A stretch of DNA of 64,000 nt from positions 360,420 through 424,419 of the forward strand of contig JBBQZO010000001.1 of the NCBI GenBank assembly GCA_038207625.1. The letters are read 5' to 3'. Position numbers and translations under genes: made by a program. The notes below the pieces were generated by a model. It was not told the DNA's origin. It did no database searches and worked only from the letters and a program-made list of their open reading frames with translations. The DNA is from JBBQZO01 sp038207625 (GTDB lineage: Bacteria > Pseudomonadota > Gammaproteobacteria > Burkholderiales > Burkholderiaceae_D). The number at the start of each line of letters is the position of its first letter. Position 1 is the first letter of the stretch. Shown piece by piece: positions 8,763 to 18,140 of the stretch.

Positions 8763-10361
8763 TTACTTGAGCGAGTCGCACAGCGTGCTGTTGCGGTAGG
8801 CCGCGACGAAATCGTCGAAGCTGCCGCTTTGCACCTGCTCGATGTGCGATTGCTCGGCCAGCGACAGCTCGGCCATGTCGGCAAACAGCGCCTGTTCGGC
8901 CGGCTGCAAGCTGTCCTGCTTGAACGTGGCCGCGTGCAGCTGGCTCTGGCGCAGGCCGAAGGCGGCGAACGAGCCGCCGTTGGCGCGCAATTCGGCCAGC
9001 ACATGGGCCGACGGCGTCAGGTCGGGGTTGGCCAGCTTGGCCGCCTGCAGCGCCATCGCGTCCGCGTGCACGCTGTCGCCGCGCTGTTCGTCGAGCAGTG
9101 CGGCCACCGGCGCGATGCACGCCAGCAGTTGTTCGCCCCAGGTCTTGAGCGTGATGTCCTCGCCTTCGCGGTTGAGCAGCAGGCCGGGACGGCGTCCCTC
9201 CTTGACGGTGCGCGCGAAGTTCTCGGTGTGCACGCGGCTTTGCTCCTCGCTGATGCGCGGGCTGTCGTCGAGCGCGCAGAACAGCAGAAACGCGTCCAGG
9301 AAGCGGCCCGTCTCCAGACTGATGCCGACCGGTTCGAACGGATCGACGTCCATGCAGCGCACTTCGATGTACTGCACGCCGCGCGTGCACAGCGCCTGGA
9401 TGGGCCGCTCGCCGGTGCGGATCACGCGTTTCGGGCGGATGGTCGAATAGTATTCATTTTCGATCTGCAGCACCGTGGTGCTGATCTGGATCCATTCGCC
9501 GTCCTTCTTGGTGCCCAGCGCCTCGTACGGCGGATAGGCCTGGTTGACGGCGCGCGAGAGCGTCGTCACGTAGCTTTCCAGGCAGTTCTCGTGCGGCGTC
9601 AGGCCGGACTGGGCGTCGTTCTGGTAACCGAGGTCGCTCATGCGCAGGCTGGTGGCAAACGGCAGGAACAAGGTGTCCTCTGACAGTGTCTCGAGCTTGT
9701 GCGCGCGCCCGCGCAGGAAGCCCGTCGACAGCGCCGGCGAGGCGCCGAACAGATACATCAGCAGCCAGCTGTAGCGGCGGAAGTTGCGGATCAGCGCGAA
9801 ATAGCTGGCCGACTGCACGTCGCGCGCCGCGTCAGGCGTGTCGACCGGTGTGCCTTCGGCCACGGCCAGCGCCTGCCACAGCTGCTCGGACAGCGAATAG
9901 TTGTAATGGATGCCGGCGATGCACTGCATCGCTTTCCCATAACGCAGCGCCAGGCCGCGCCGGTACACATGCTTCAACATGCCGATGTGCGACTTGCCGT
10001 ACCAGGCGATGGCGATGTCGTCTTCGGCCGGCAGGTCGGCCGGCATCGACTGGCTCCACAGCAGCTCGTCGCCCAGCTTGCCGTAGGCGTGCCGGTGAAT
10101 CGCATCGAGCTTGTTGAGCGTGATGCTGATGTCATGCTCGGCCGGGGTGATGAATTCGAGCAGCGCCTCGGCGTAGTCGGTGGTGATCTGCGGATGCGTC
10201 AAGGCCGAACCGAGCGCCAGCGGATGGGGCGTGGCCGCCAGATGGCCGTCGGGGGCCACGCGCAAGGTCTCGCGCTCGATGCCGCGCAGGCCGGCGCTAA
10301 GCAGCGCGCGATGCTCGTCAGTGCCCAGCAGGGCCAGGCGGCGGGTCAGTAGGTTCGACAA
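8763..10361 (-). CDS. gshA: Glutamate-cysteine ligase
   Basis: The first step of glutathione synthesis, joining Glu and Cys with ATP. The 532-residue product is of the E. coli-type GshA family: LRGIERETLRVAPDGHLA, TTDYAEALLEFITP, WYGKSHIGMLKHVYRRGLAL, CIAGIHYNYS, YVTTLSRAVNQAYPPYE and QALCTRGVQYIEVRC followed by MD are recognisable in order. A TTG at 10361 is taken as start because AAGAAAGGA lies just upstream and the protein then begins SNLLTRRLALLG as in relatives; a further in-frame ATG at 10463 would add 34 atypical residues. Upstream is prmC with a 144-bp gap. The chain appears intact. Confidence 0.93.
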   Translation of the reverse strand: MSNLLTRRLALLGTDEHRALLSAGLRGIERETLRVAPDGHLAATPHPLALGSALTHPQITTDYAEALLEFITPAEHDISITLNKLDAIHRHAYGKLGDELLWSQSMPADLPAEDDIAIAWYGKSHIGMLKHVYRRGLALRYGKAMQCIAGIHYNYSLSEQLWQALAVAEGTPVDTPDAARDVQSASYFALIRNFRRYSWLLMYLFGASPALSTGFLRGRAHKLETLSEDTLFLPFATSLRMSDLGYQNDAQSGLTPHENCLESYVTTLSRAVNQAYPPYEALGTKKDGEWIQISTTVLQIENEYYSTIRPKRVIRTGERPIQALCTRGVQYIEVRCMDVDPFEPVGISLETGRFLDAFLLFCALDDSPRISEEQSRVHTENFARTVKEGRRPGLLLNREGEDITLKTWGEQLLACIAPVAALLDEQRGDSVHADAMALQAAKLANPDLTPSAHVLAELRANGGSFAAFGLRQSQLHAATFKQDSLQPAEQALFADMAELSLAEQSHIEQVQSGSFDDFVAAYRNSTLCDSLK

Positions 10362-10505
10362 TTTGGTATCCTTTCTTGTTCTGCCAGCAGAATAATTTGT
10401 GCTGAGAGTAACCGAAATATGATAATTGCGTCGGCCCCGCCGAAATCGCGCCCGCGCACCCACGTTGGCGGGGCGGAATCGTCATTCTAGCAAACGCTGG
10501 ATGGC

Positions 10506-11339
10506 TCAGTCTTGTCGTCGCACGCCGCCGGAGACGCGTTCGATGCCGGACAGGTCAACCCAGCTTTGCACCGCGCCGTAGCCGTGCGCCGTCAACAGAG
10601 CGCGCACCTGCTCGGCCTGGTCGTAGCCGTGCTCCATCAGCAGAACGCCGCCCGCGACCAGATGCTTCGGCGCGCCGGCCACGATCTGGCGCAGTGCCGA
10701 CAAGCCGTCGGCATGGTCGGTCAGCGCGCCGGTCGGCTCGAAGCGCAGGTCGCCTTCGGCCAGGTGGCGGTCGCCCGCCGCGATGTAAGGGGGATTGGAG
10801 ACGATCAGCTCGAACTGTTCGCTGCCGAGCGCGCCGAACCAGTCGCTGGCAAGCAGGCGCACGGTTGGCGCGTGGCGCGCCGCGTTGGCGCGCGCCACCG
10901 CCAGCGCGTGCGCGCTGACGTCCAGCGCCGTCACGCGCGCGTCCGGACGCGTGTGCGCCAGCGCAACCGCGATCGCGCCGCTGCCGGTGCCCATGTCGAG
11001 CACGCGCGCGCCCGGCAGCATGCGCTCGAGCGCCAGTTCGACCAGCAGTTCGGTGTCGGGGCGGGGAATCAGCACGGCGGCAGTGACGTCGAACTCAAGG
11101 CCGAAAAATTCGCGCCGGCCGACGATGTAGGCGATCGGCTCGCCGTTCAGCCGGCGTTCGATCAACGCCGATAGTGCCTGCGCCTCGGCGTCGTTGAGCG
11201 CGCGTTCGGACTGGGTGATCAGCGCCACGCGCGACAGGCCCAGCGCATGGCAGACCAGGATGCGGTTGTCGAGCGGGTCCAGCAGCGGGCGTACCTGCAG
11301 CGCGCCGATCAGGGTGCCGGGCGCGATCAGGCTGCTCAT
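10506..11339 (-). CDS. prmC: Release factor glutamine N5-methyltransferase
   Basis: PrmC methylates the Gln of the GGQ motif in release factors RF1/RF2, using SAM. The 277-residue protein has the N-terminal helical domain and a Rossmann methyltransferase domain: IPRPDTELLVELAL, VLDMGTGSGAIAVALA (SAM loop) and LIVSNPPYIAAGD, where NPPY is the glutamine-binding signature. The ATG at 11339 overlaps the dsbB stop as ATGA, giving translational coupling. Its substrate RF1 is encoded two genes upstream in the same operon. Confidence 0.95.
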   Translation of the reverse strand: MSSLIAPGTLIGALQVRPLLDPLDNRILVCHALGLSRVALITQSERALNDAEAQALSALIERRLNGEPIAYIVGRREFFGLEFDVTAAVLIPRPDTELLVELALERMLPGARVLDMGTGSGAIAVALAHTRPDARVTALDVSAHALAVARANAARHAPTVRLLASDWFGALGSEQFELIVSNPPYIAAGDRHLAEGDLRFEPTGALTDHADGLSALRQIVAGAPKHLVAGGVLLMEHGYDQAEQVRALLTAHGYGAVQSWVDLSGIERVSGGVRRQD

Positions 11340-11803
11340 CGGCGTTTGACGACGACCCAGGCCAGCGCCAGCGTGAACATGCCGAACCAGACGCACGACC
11401 ACTGCGGCAGCGACAGGCCCAGCAGCGGCGCCAGCGCGTCCTCGCACAAGCCGTCGGCGCGGAACAGCATCGGCAGATAGGTGGCCGGCCAGATCTTGTT
11501 GAGCATCGTCTCGAGCGGGTCGATGCCGCACGACAGGCCGGGGTGGGCCACGATCCACACGTGGCGCGCGGCCACGCCGGCGCCGCCCATCGCGGCCAGC
11601 ATGCCCAGCAGCGCGCCCGGGCGCGGATTGGCCATGCTCGCACCGACCAGGCAGAAGAACGCGACCGCCAGGAACAGGTAACGCTGGATCACGCAATACG
11701 GACAAGGCAGCATGTCCTTGTAGTGCTGCATATACAGGGCGCCGCCGATCAGGGCGATGCAGGCGACGGCGGTGCCGAGCAGGACGTTGCGGGTTGAGGA
11801 CAT
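11336..11803 (-). CDS. dsbB: Disulfide bond formation protein B
   Basis: An inner-membrane quinone reductase that reoxidises DsbA. The 155-residue protein has four hydrophobic helices. The first cysteine pair is in MLPCPYCVIQRY (CPYC, with the conserved QR after it) and the second periplasmic pair is in HPGLSCGIDPLE and ADGLCEDAL. Start ATG 11803 follows GGAACC and removes 35 non-conserved upstream residues. The gene sits between prfA and prmC, a less usual position; most Burkholderiales have prfA directly followed by prmC. It overlaps prmC by four bases. Confidence 0.93.
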   Translation of the reverse strand: MSSTRNVLLGTAVACIALIGGALYMQHYKDMLPCPYCVIQRYLFLAVAFFCLVGASMANPRPGALLGMLAAMGGAGVAARHVWIVAHPGLSCGIDPLETMLNKIWPATYLPMLFRADGLCEDALAPLLGLSLPQWSCVWFGMFTLALAWVVVKRR

Positions 11804-11927
11804 GAAGGTTCCGTTGGAAGCGGGCGGCGTGCCGCGGTCATAAAATGTGCATGATTCTCGCACAAAGCGTGCCGATAACGACCAAATCATTGTCGCCGCG
11901 GCGCGCACGCCTGTGCTTAAGCGATGC

Positions 11928-13004
11928 TTAATCGCCCAGTGCGGCGAGCAGCTCGGCCTGGTGTTCGGCCGCCAGCGCGTTGGTCAGGTCGGACAACTCG
12001 CCGTCCATGATGAAGTCGAGCTTGTACAGCGTCAGGTTGATGCGGTGGTCGGTCATGCGCCCCTGCGGGAAATTGTAGGTGCGGATGCGCTCGCTGCGGT
12101 CACCCGAGCCGATCAGGCTCTTGCGGGTGGCCGCCTCGGCCGACTGCTGGGCGCGCAGCTGCACGTCCTTGATGCGCGCGGCCAGCACTTTCATGGCCGA
12201 GGCCTTGTTCTTGTGCTGGCTGCGGTCGTCCTGGCACTCGACGACGATGCCGGTGGGCAGATGGGTGATGCGCACGGCCGAATCGGTCTTGTTGATGTGC
12301 TGCCCGCCGGCGCCGGACGCGCGGTAGGTGTCGATGCGCAGATCGGCCGGGTTGATGTTGACGTCCTCGACCTCGTCGGCTTCGGGCATCACCGCGACCG
12401 TGCAGGCCGAGGTGTGGATGCGCCCCTGCGTCTCGGTGGCCGGCACGCGCTGCACGCGGTGGCCGCCCGACTCGAACTTGAGCTTGGAATAGGCGCCGTT
12501 GCCGATCAGGCGCACGATCACTTCGCGGTAGCCGCCCAGGTCGGAGGGCGACTCCGACACCATCTCCACCTGCCAGCGGTTGCGCTCGGCGAAGCGGGTG
12601 TACATGCGCAGCAGGTCGCCGGCGAACAGGGCCGACTCGTCGCCGCCGGTGCCGGCGCGGATCTCGAGAAAAATATTGCGGTCGTCGTTGACGTCCTTGG
12701 GCAGCAGCATCTTCTGCAGGTCCATTTCCAGCGCCGCCATGCGCGCCTTGGCCGCTTCGATCTCGTCCTGGGCGAATTCCTTCATGTCCGGGTCAGCCAG
12801 CATTTCCTGGGCCGTCTCGATGTCGCCGGTGGCGCTCTGGTAGTCCTTGTACAGCGCCACCAGCGGGCCGATCTCGGCGTGCTCGCGCGTCATCTTGCGG
12901 TAGCTGTCCATGTTCGAGGTGGCACCCTCGCTCATCAAGAGTTCATCCAGTTCGGTCAGGCGGTTGGCCAATTGGTCCAGCTTCGACAGCATCGATGGTT
13001 TCAT
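11928..13004 (-). CDS. prfA: Peptide chain release factor 1
   Basis: RF1 reads UAA and UAG and triggers peptide release. The 358-residue protein has standard length. The codon-recognition tripeptide is PAT in HRVQRVPATETQGRIHTS, and the catalytic GGQ is in SGAGGQHINKTDSAVRI. The C-terminal SGDRSERIRTYNFPQGR followed by MTDHRINLT is also diagnostic. It lies between hemA (80 bp upstream) and dsbB, in the common hemA-prfA-prmC operon, with its modifying enzyme PrmC downstream. Confidence 0.96.
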   Translation of the reverse strand: MKPSMLSKLDQLANRLTELDELLMSEGATSNMDSYRKMTREHAEIGPLVALYKDYQSATGDIETAQEMLADPDMKEFAQDEIEAAKARMAALEMDLQKMLLPKDVNDDRNIFLEIRAGTGGDESALFAGDLLRMYTRFAERNRWQVEMVSESPSDLGGYREVIVRLIGNGAYSKLKFESGGHRVQRVPATETQGRIHTSACTVAVMPEADEVEDVNINPADLRIDTYRASGAGGQHINKTDSAVRITHLPTGIVVECQDDRSQHKNKASAMKVLAARIKDVQLRAQQSAEAATRKSLIGSGDRSERIRTYNFPQGRMTDHRINLTLYKLDFIMDGELSDLTNALAAEHQAELLAALGD

Positions 13005-13084
13005 GGGAATACTCGGTCAGATATGGGGATGCGGCGCGGTGGTTTGCGCAGGGAGGGGCGGCGGCAGCGCAAGGCGCTGCGGCG

Positions 13085-14359
13085 CTAACGGCGTTTGCTG
13101 AACAGTTGCGGCAGCAGGGTGGCCAGGCGCGCGCGCTCGTCACCCTGAGCACGGTGCAGCGCTTGCTGCGGACCGTGCAAAAATTTGGCGGTCAGGCCTT
13201 TGGAGAGCGCTTCGAGCACCATCTCGATGTTGTCGCCCTTGGCCAGCATCTTGCGCGCCCGTTCCAGTTCGAACAGGCGCAGCGACTCGCTCATCTCGTG
13301 CAGGTCCTGGATCACCGGCACCATCGCGCGGTCGTCGATCCAGTGCATGAACGATTGCAAGCGCGTCTCGATGATCGCCTCGGCCTGCGCCACGGCCGCC
13401 TGGCGGCTCTCCATGCCGGTCTGAACCACCTGGCCAAGGTCGTCGACGGTGTACAAAAACACGTCATCGAGCCGGCCCACTTCGGTTTCTATGTCGCGCG
13501 GCACGGCCAAGTCGACCATGAAGATCGGCTTGTGGCGGCGTGCCTTGATGGCCCGCTCGACCATGCCCAGTCCGATCAGGGGCAGCGAGGAGGCGGTGCA
13601 GGAAATGACGATGTCGAACTGGGCCAGCTGGTCCGGCAGCGCGGCCAGCCGGATCGCGCGCCCGTTGAAGCGTTCGGCCAGCTGCTCGCCGCGCTCCATC
13701 GTGCGGTTGGCGATGGTGATGCTTTTCGGTTTGTGCGCGCCGAAGTGGGTGGCGCACAGCTCGATCATTTCGCCGGCGCCGATGAACAGCACGTGCTGCT
13801 CGTCGATGCGATCAAAAATGCGCTGCGACAGGCGCACGGCGGCCGCCGCCATCGACACGCTGTGCGCGCCGATCTCGGTCGTCGAGCGCACTTCCTTGGC
13901 CACCGCGAAGCTGCGCTGGAACATCTGGTGCAGATAGGTGCCCAGCCCGCCGGCCGCGTCGGCCAGCCTGACCGCGTCTTTCATCTGGCCCAGGATCTGC
14001 GGCTCGCCCAGCACCATCGAGTCCAGCCCGGAGGCGACCCGGAACGCGTGGCGCACGGCGTTATCGTGCGGCAGCATGTACAGGTGCGGGCGCAATTCGG
14101 CAAAACTGAGCTTGTGGTAGTCGGCCAGGAAGTGCGCGCCCGCGTCGAGCGAGTCCGGCGCGCGGCTGGCCGCGTACATCTCGGTGCGGTTGCAGGTCGA
14201 CAGGATGGCCGCCTCGTCGGCGCCGCGCGCGTCGAAGCGCCCGAACCACGAGCGCGCCGCCACCACGGCTTGACCGAGCTGGTCAGGCGCGAGCGCCAGC
14301 TGTTCGCGTAGCGCGACAGGAGCGGTGGTGTGGTTGAGGCCGACGGCGAGCAGTTGCAT
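13085..14359 (-). CDS. hemA: Glutamyl-tRNA reductase
   Basis: Reduces glutamyl-tRNA(Glu) to glutamate-1-semialdehyde with NADPH, the first committed step of C5 tetrapyrrole synthesis. The 424-residue protein starts MQLLAVGLNHTTAPVALREQ and contains AAILSTCNRTEMYA (catalytic Cys), GLDSMVLGEPQILGQMKDAV, VLFIGAGEMIELCATHF (NADPH fold) and FMVDLAVPRDIETEV. It is the promoter-proximal gene of the hemA-prfA-dsbB-prmC run. Confidence 0.96.
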   Translation of the reverse strand: MQLLAVGLNHTTAPVALREQLALAPDQLGQAVVAARSWFGRFDARGADEAAILSTCNRTEMYAASRAPDSLDAGAHFLADYHKLSFAELRPHLYMLPHDNAVRHAFRVASGLDSMVLGEPQILGQMKDAVRLADAAGGLGTYLHQMFQRSFAVAKEVRSTTEIGAHSVSMAAAAVRLSQRIFDRIDEQHVLFIGAGEMIELCATHFGAHKPKSITIANRTMERGEQLAERFNGRAIRLAALPDQLAQFDIVISCTASSLPLIGLGMVERAIKARRHKPIFMVDLAVPRDIETEVGRLDDVFLYTVDDLGQVVQTGMESRQAAVAQAEAIIETRLQSFMHWIDDRAMVPVIQDLHEMSESLRLFELERARKMLAKGDNIEMVLEALSKGLTAKFLHGPQQALHRAQGDERARLATLLPQLFSKRR

Positions 14360-14432
14360 TACGGTGTAGTCAGTGGCGTGATTGCCCCATTATAGCGCGC
14401 GGCGCCGGTCGATTGCGCCGGCGCGCCCCCTT

Positions 14433-15146
14433 TCAGGCAGGCTCGGCCACAATCGCATGGGCGCCCAATTTTTCCAGGCGGTAACCGTAGCTGTACACGG
14501 GCACCAGCCGGAAGCCGTTTTCCGGGCGCAGCGCCAGCTTGTTGCGCACCCGCGAGACATGGGTGTCCATGGTGCGCGACGGCAGCGCCGTCTCGCGTAT
14601 CCACACCGCCTCGTGGATGAAGGCGCGCGACAAGGGCCGGCCGATATTGCGGAAAAACAGCAGCGCGAGCGAAAACTCCTTGTGCGTCACCTCGATGACG
14701 GCGCCGTCGATCAGCAGGCGGCCCGGGCGCGTCTCGAACACATACTGGCCGAACTGCAGTTGCTCGGCGCCGTTCTGGGCCGGATAGGCGCGCCGCAGCA
14801 GCGCCTGCACGCGCGCCACCAGTTCGGTGCGGCGCAGCGGCTTGATCAGATAGTCGTTGGCGCCGGCGGCCATGCCGGCGACGATGTCGTCCTCGCCCGA
14901 GCTGGTGGTGAGAAATAACAGCGGCGTGTTGGGCGCCATCTTTTCCTTGGCACGGCGCAGCACTTCGACGCCGGACAGGTCGGCCACCTGCCAGTCCATC
15001 ACCAGCATGTCGTAATTGTCTTTGCGCAGCTGCGCGAGCAGCTCCTTGCCGCTGTCGAAGCCGTGGCATTGATGGCCAGCGGCGCCCAGTACCTGACAGA
15101 GCAGGTCGGCCTGGCTACGGTCACTATCGAGGACAGCGATTCTCAT
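14433..15146 (-). CDS. OmpR/PhoB-family response regulator
   Basis: A 237-residue two-domain regulator. The receiver domain has D8/D10 near the N-terminus, the phospho-acceptor Asp in LVMDWQVADLSG (about residue 51), the switch Thr in FLTTSSGEDD and Lys in DYLIKPLRRTEL. The C-terminal winged helix is of OmpR type (VTHKEFSLALLFFRNIGRPL, then RTMDTHVSRVRNKL and YGYRLEKL). Start ATG 15146 is preferred because it begins directly at MRIAVLDSD. No histidine kinase lies nearby, so it is an orphan here. It is transcribed toward hemA, with 73 bp between. Confidence 0.9.
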   Translation of the reverse strand: MRIAVLDSDRSQADLLCQVLGAAGHQCHGFDSGKELLAQLRKDNYDMLVMDWQVADLSGVEVLRRAKEKMAPNTPLLFLTTSSGEDDIVAGMAAGANDYLIKPLRRTELVARVQALLRRAYPAQNGAEQLQFGQYVFETRPGRLLIDGAVIEVTHKEFSLALLFFRNIGRPLSRAFIHEAVWIRETALPSRTMDTHVSRVRNKLALRPENGFRLVPVYSYGYRLEKLGAHAIVAEPA

Positions 15147-15430
15147 GGTCGGCAATGGTCGGACGCAGCGGTCGCGGGAGGGGCGCCTTTGTGCGTTTGT
15201 TGATGTATGGTAATTTTATACTACAGAGATCTACGAAAATACGCCACAAATATTACTGAATGTCACTTCTGAAGAACTACTCGACTGTGCGGCTGACGAC
15301 GCCATGGATTACACGGTACACTGGAAAAACGTCTATATCAATGGGCAATTTAAGTCCGTGTGGAAATTCGAACGGAATGTTTTCAGCTTGGCAGTGGTTT
15401 TCGATGCGGCCCACTGTCACGGGAGCGATT

Positions 15431-15958
15431 ATGAGCAAAAGCAAGAATACAACAAGCGACTGGACCCTGATGCCCGGCTCGCTCGAGGACATCGAGCGGG
15501 TGCGCGAACACTGCCGCCGGCTGGTGCGCCGGCGCGCCGTGATCTCGGCCGGCGTGTCGGCCATTCCGATTCCCGGCGTTGACGTGGTGTCCGACGTGAG
15601 CCTGTTCGCGCTGCTGATCGAGGACATCAACGCCGCCTTTGGCCTGACCCACGCGCAGGTGAGCCTGCTGCAGCCGCGTTTTCGGCTGATCGCCTACGAG
15701 GCGGCGGTGGGGATGGGCGGCATGATGGTGGGCAAGCTGATCACGCGCGAATTGGTGCTGCAGTTGTTCAAGCGGGCCGGCATGAAGAGCCTGGCCAAGA
15801 CGGCCGCACGGATCGTGCCCATCGCCGGCCAGATCGTGTCGGCGGCGATCGGTTTCAGCGTGTTCCGCACCATCGGCTACCAGCATGTCGATGCCTGCGT
15901 GGCGGTGGTGCAGCAGTTGCTGGCGGCGGCCCCGCCGGCGCGCGCGGCGCGCGCCTGA
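15431..15958 (+). CDS. DUF697-like membrane-associated protein
   Basis: A 175-residue protein; ATG 15431 follows GGGAG. The central part is hydrophobic with the signature SAGVSAIPIPGVDVVSDVSL followed by FALLIEDINAAFGLT, and AARIVPIAGQIVSAAIGFSV. This arrangement (an amphipathic N-terminal helix, then IPIPGVD and a second glycine-rich hydrophobic hairpin) resembles DUF697/YcjF-like domains found with or fused to small GTPases. No GTPase gene is adjacent. Function is unknown. Codons upstream of the ATG stay open but are AT-richer and lack family similarity. Confidence 0.6.
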   Translation: MSKSKNTTSDWTLMPGSLEDIERVREHCRRLVRRRAVISAGVSAIPIPGVDVVSDVSLFALLIEDINAAFGLTHAQVSLLQPRFRLIAYEAAVGMGGMMVGKLITRELVLQLFKRAGMKSLAKTAARIVPIAGQIVSAAIGFSVFRTIGYQHVDACVAVVQQLLAAAPPARAARA

Positions 15959-15977
15959 CGACGCCGGCCGGAGCCGG

Positions 15978-16229
15978 TCAAGCGTCCGGCAGCACCACGT
16001 TCACATCCAGCACTTCCAGGTTGCCCTGACGATCGAGCGAAATCTTGATGTCGTCCGGGTTGACCTTGGTGTAGCGCGAAATCACCTCGATCAATTCCTT
16101 GTGCAGCGCCGGCAGAAAGTCCGGGCCGCTGCGGCCGTTGCGTTCGCGCGCGATGATGATCTGCAGCCGCTCTTTGGCCGCCGATGCACTCTTCGGCTTG
16201 GTGGGAAACAGAAATGAGAGCAGTGCCAT
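15978..16229 (-). CDS. minE: Cell division topological specificity factor MinE
   Basis: An 83-residue MinE. The N-terminal anti-MinCD/membrane-targeting segment is MALLSFLFPTKPKSASAAKE; the beta-strand region that binds MinD is RLQIIIARERNGRSGPDFLP; the topological specificity domain follows (LHKELIEVISRYTKVNPDDI, LEVLDVNVVLP). MinE stimulates MinD ATPase and drives pole-to-pole oscillation. It is the last gene of minCDE, starting one base after the minD stop region. Confidence 0.96.
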   Translation of the reverse strand: MALLSFLFPTKPKSASAAKERLQIIIARERNGRSGPDFLPALHKELIEVISRYTKVNPDDIKISLDRQGNLEVLDVNVVLPDA

Positions 16230-16230
16230 A

Positions 16231-17046
16231 TTACTTCGCCCCAAAGATGCGCTGCAGCAGACCGGGCTTCTCGTAGCTGGTAAAGCGCAGCGGCAGCGTC
16301 TCGCCCAGGAAGCGCGACACCACGTCTTCGTACGCTTCGGCCACGTCGGTGCCCTTGAAATGGATCGCCGGATTGCCCTGGTTCGATGCGTGCAGCACCG
16401 ACTCGGACTCGGGAATGATGCCGATCAGGGGGATGCGCAGGATTTCCTGCACGTCCTCATGGGACAGCATCTCGTCGGCCGCGACCCGTTTTGGCGAGTA
16501 GCGGGTGATCAACAGATGTTCCTTGACGGGCTCGGCGCCGGTCTGGGCGCGGCGCGACTTGGCCTGGATGATGCCCAGGATGCGGTCCGAATCGCGCACC
16601 GACGACACTTCCGGATTGGTCACGATGATCGCTTCGTCGGCGAAGGTCAAGGCCATCAGCGCGCCGTGCTCGATGCCGGCGGGCGAATCGCAGATGATGT
16701 ATTCGAAACCCATGTTGATCAGCTCGTGCAGCACGCGCTCGACGCCGTCTTCCGACAGCGCGTCCTTGTCGCGCGTTTGCGAGGCGGGCAGGATGTACAG
16801 GTTGTCGCAATGCTTGTCCTTGATCAGCGCCTGGTTCAAGGTCGCTTCGCCATTGATGACGTTGATCAGGTCGTACACGACGCGCCGCTCGCAACCCATG
16901 ATCAGATCGAGATTGCGCAGGCCGACGTCAAAGTCGAGCACGGCAGTCTTGTGGCCGCGCATCGCCAGGCCGGTCGAAAAACTCGCGCTGGAGGTGGTTT
17001 TACCGACCCCGCCCTTGCCGGACGTTACAACAATAATTCTCGCCAC
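16231..17046 (-). CDS. minD: Septum site-determining ATPase MinD
   Basis: A 271-residue deviant Walker-A ATPase. The P-loop is VTSGKGGVGKTTSSASF, followed by the switch-like KTAVLDFDVGLRNLDLIMG and ICDSPAGIEHGA. The C-terminal amphipathic membrane-targeting helix is KPGLLQRIFGAK. ATP-bound MinD dimerises on the membrane and recruits MinC, or MinE. It lies in the minC-minD-minE operon, 39 bp after minC. Confidence 0.97.
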   Translation of the reverse strand: MARIIVVTSGKGGVGKTTSSASFSTGLAMRGHKTAVLDFDVGLRNLDLIMGCERRVVYDLINVINGEATLNQALIKDKHCDNLYILPASQTRDKDALSEDGVERVLHELINMGFEYIICDSPAGIEHGALMALTFADEAIIVTNPEVSSVRDSDRILGIIQAKSRRAQTGAEPVKEHLLITRYSPKRVAADEMLSHEDVQEILRIPLIGIIPESESVLHASNQGNPAIHFKGTDVAEAYEDVVSRFLGETLPLRFTSYEKPGLLQRIFGAK

Positions 17047-17084
17047 GAATAGTCCTTTTTAGTATCTCAATGTGGATGCGTGGA

Positions 17085-17924
17085 TCACGCGCGCGACCCG
17101 GAAGTTACCGATATTATATCGATACGCTCGCCGACCAGCCGAATTTGGGCTGGCTGGCGCGCCAACTCGGGCGGAAAACCCTCGTCGAAAGTGCGGTACA
17201 CACCGGCGATCGAGACCAGCTCGGGCTGCATCGACAGCGCGAAAATGCGCGCGTCCGGGTTGCCCGAGGCGCCCGCCAGAGCCCGCCCGTACAGCGGCGC
17301 GTAGACGTGGATGCTGCCGTCGGCGATCAGTTCGGCGCCGTTGTTGACGACGGCGGTGACGATCAGATCGCAGCCGCGCGCATAGATGCGCTGACCGGCG
17401 CGCACCGGGGTGTCGATGATCATCGCGCCGGGCGCAACAATCGCGGTGACGGGTGCAGCCGGCGTAGGTGCGGCCGGCGTAGGTGCGGCCGGCTGCGCGG
17501 CGAGCGGCGCGGTGGCCACGACCGGCACCGGTGCCGGGGCGGGCGCGGCAACGGGTGCGGCGCTGGGCGCCGGCGCAACGGCCGCCGCATCCTCGCGCGG
17601 CTTGCCGCCCGCGTCCAGCGACAGACCCTGGGCGCGGATGGCGTCTTCCATCGCGGCGCTGGCGCCGCGCACGGCCACCGCGTTCAAATGGTAAGTTTTC
17701 AGCAGCGCCACCAGACGGGCCCAGTCGATCGCGTCCGTCTCGGGGGCGAGCTGGGCCACGTCGATGACGGCGAACTCGTCGTCGAAAAAGTCGGTCATGC
17801 CGCCCGTCATTTCCTGCAAGGCACTATCGAGCACGCTGGGGTCGGACGAACGCAGGATCGCGGACACGGCGACGACGGTGGAAATCTTGATTTCGATGGG
17901 CTGTTGGATCGGGCGTTTGGACAT
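17085..17924 (-). CDS. minC: Septum formation inhibitor MinC
   Basis: A 279-residue FtsZ assembly inhibitor. The N-terminal domain (IEIKISTVVAVSAILRSSDP, HLNAVAVRGA) is joined by a long Ala/Pro linker (about residues 125-175, including a PTPAAPTPAAP duplication encoded by 15-bp tandem repeats near 17450-17490) to the C-terminal beta-helical domain: PVRAGQRIYARGCDLIVTAV, NNGAELIADGSIHVYAPLYG and ALAGASGNPDARIFA. Start at MSKRPIQQ is chosen by similarity; 31 further residues upstream are open but atypical. The long linker is the only odd point. Confidence 0.95.
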   Translation of the reverse strand: MSKRPIQQPIEIKISTVVAVSAILRSSDPSVLDSALQEMTGGMTDFFDDEFAVIDVAQLAPETDAIDWARLVALLKTYHLNAVAVRGASAAMEDAIRAQGLSLDAGGKPREDAAAVAPAPSAAPVAAPAPAPVPVVATAPLAAQPAAPTPAAPTPAAPVTAIVAPGAMIIDTPVRAGQRIYARGCDLIVTAVVNNGAELIADGSIHVYAPLYGRALAGASGNPDARIFALSMQPELVSIAGVYRTFDEGFPPELARQPAQIRLVGERIDIISVTSGSRA

Positions 17925-18140
17925 AGAAAAAGTGGTGAAGGATGGGCTCGCAAGAGGCAGCGCGTGCCGCTCAGGCTCCATGGCCTTGGCTTGGGTGTCG
18001 TTTGTGGCGATCGACACCGTCTCCCAACCGGCGCAGGCTCGTGCATTCTACTTTGAAAATTGCAGGAAGGGGAGGTCCGGCACGCCAATCGAGTCCGCTG
18101 CCGCGCGCGACGCGCCAGCGACCCGACTGGTGCGAAATGA

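Noticed and set aside
7848..9683. A 611-codon plus-strand open frame across the amidohydrolase and gshA genes
   Set aside because: It is fully antisense to two well-recognised genes and its protein is Arg/Gln/Val-rich without domains; it is a high-GC composition artefact.
15304..15430. Possible small gene beginning MDYTVHWKNVYING before the DUF697-like gene
   Set aside because: The frame runs out of phase into the DUF697-like gene and then looks like random high-GC sequence; no supporting start signal.
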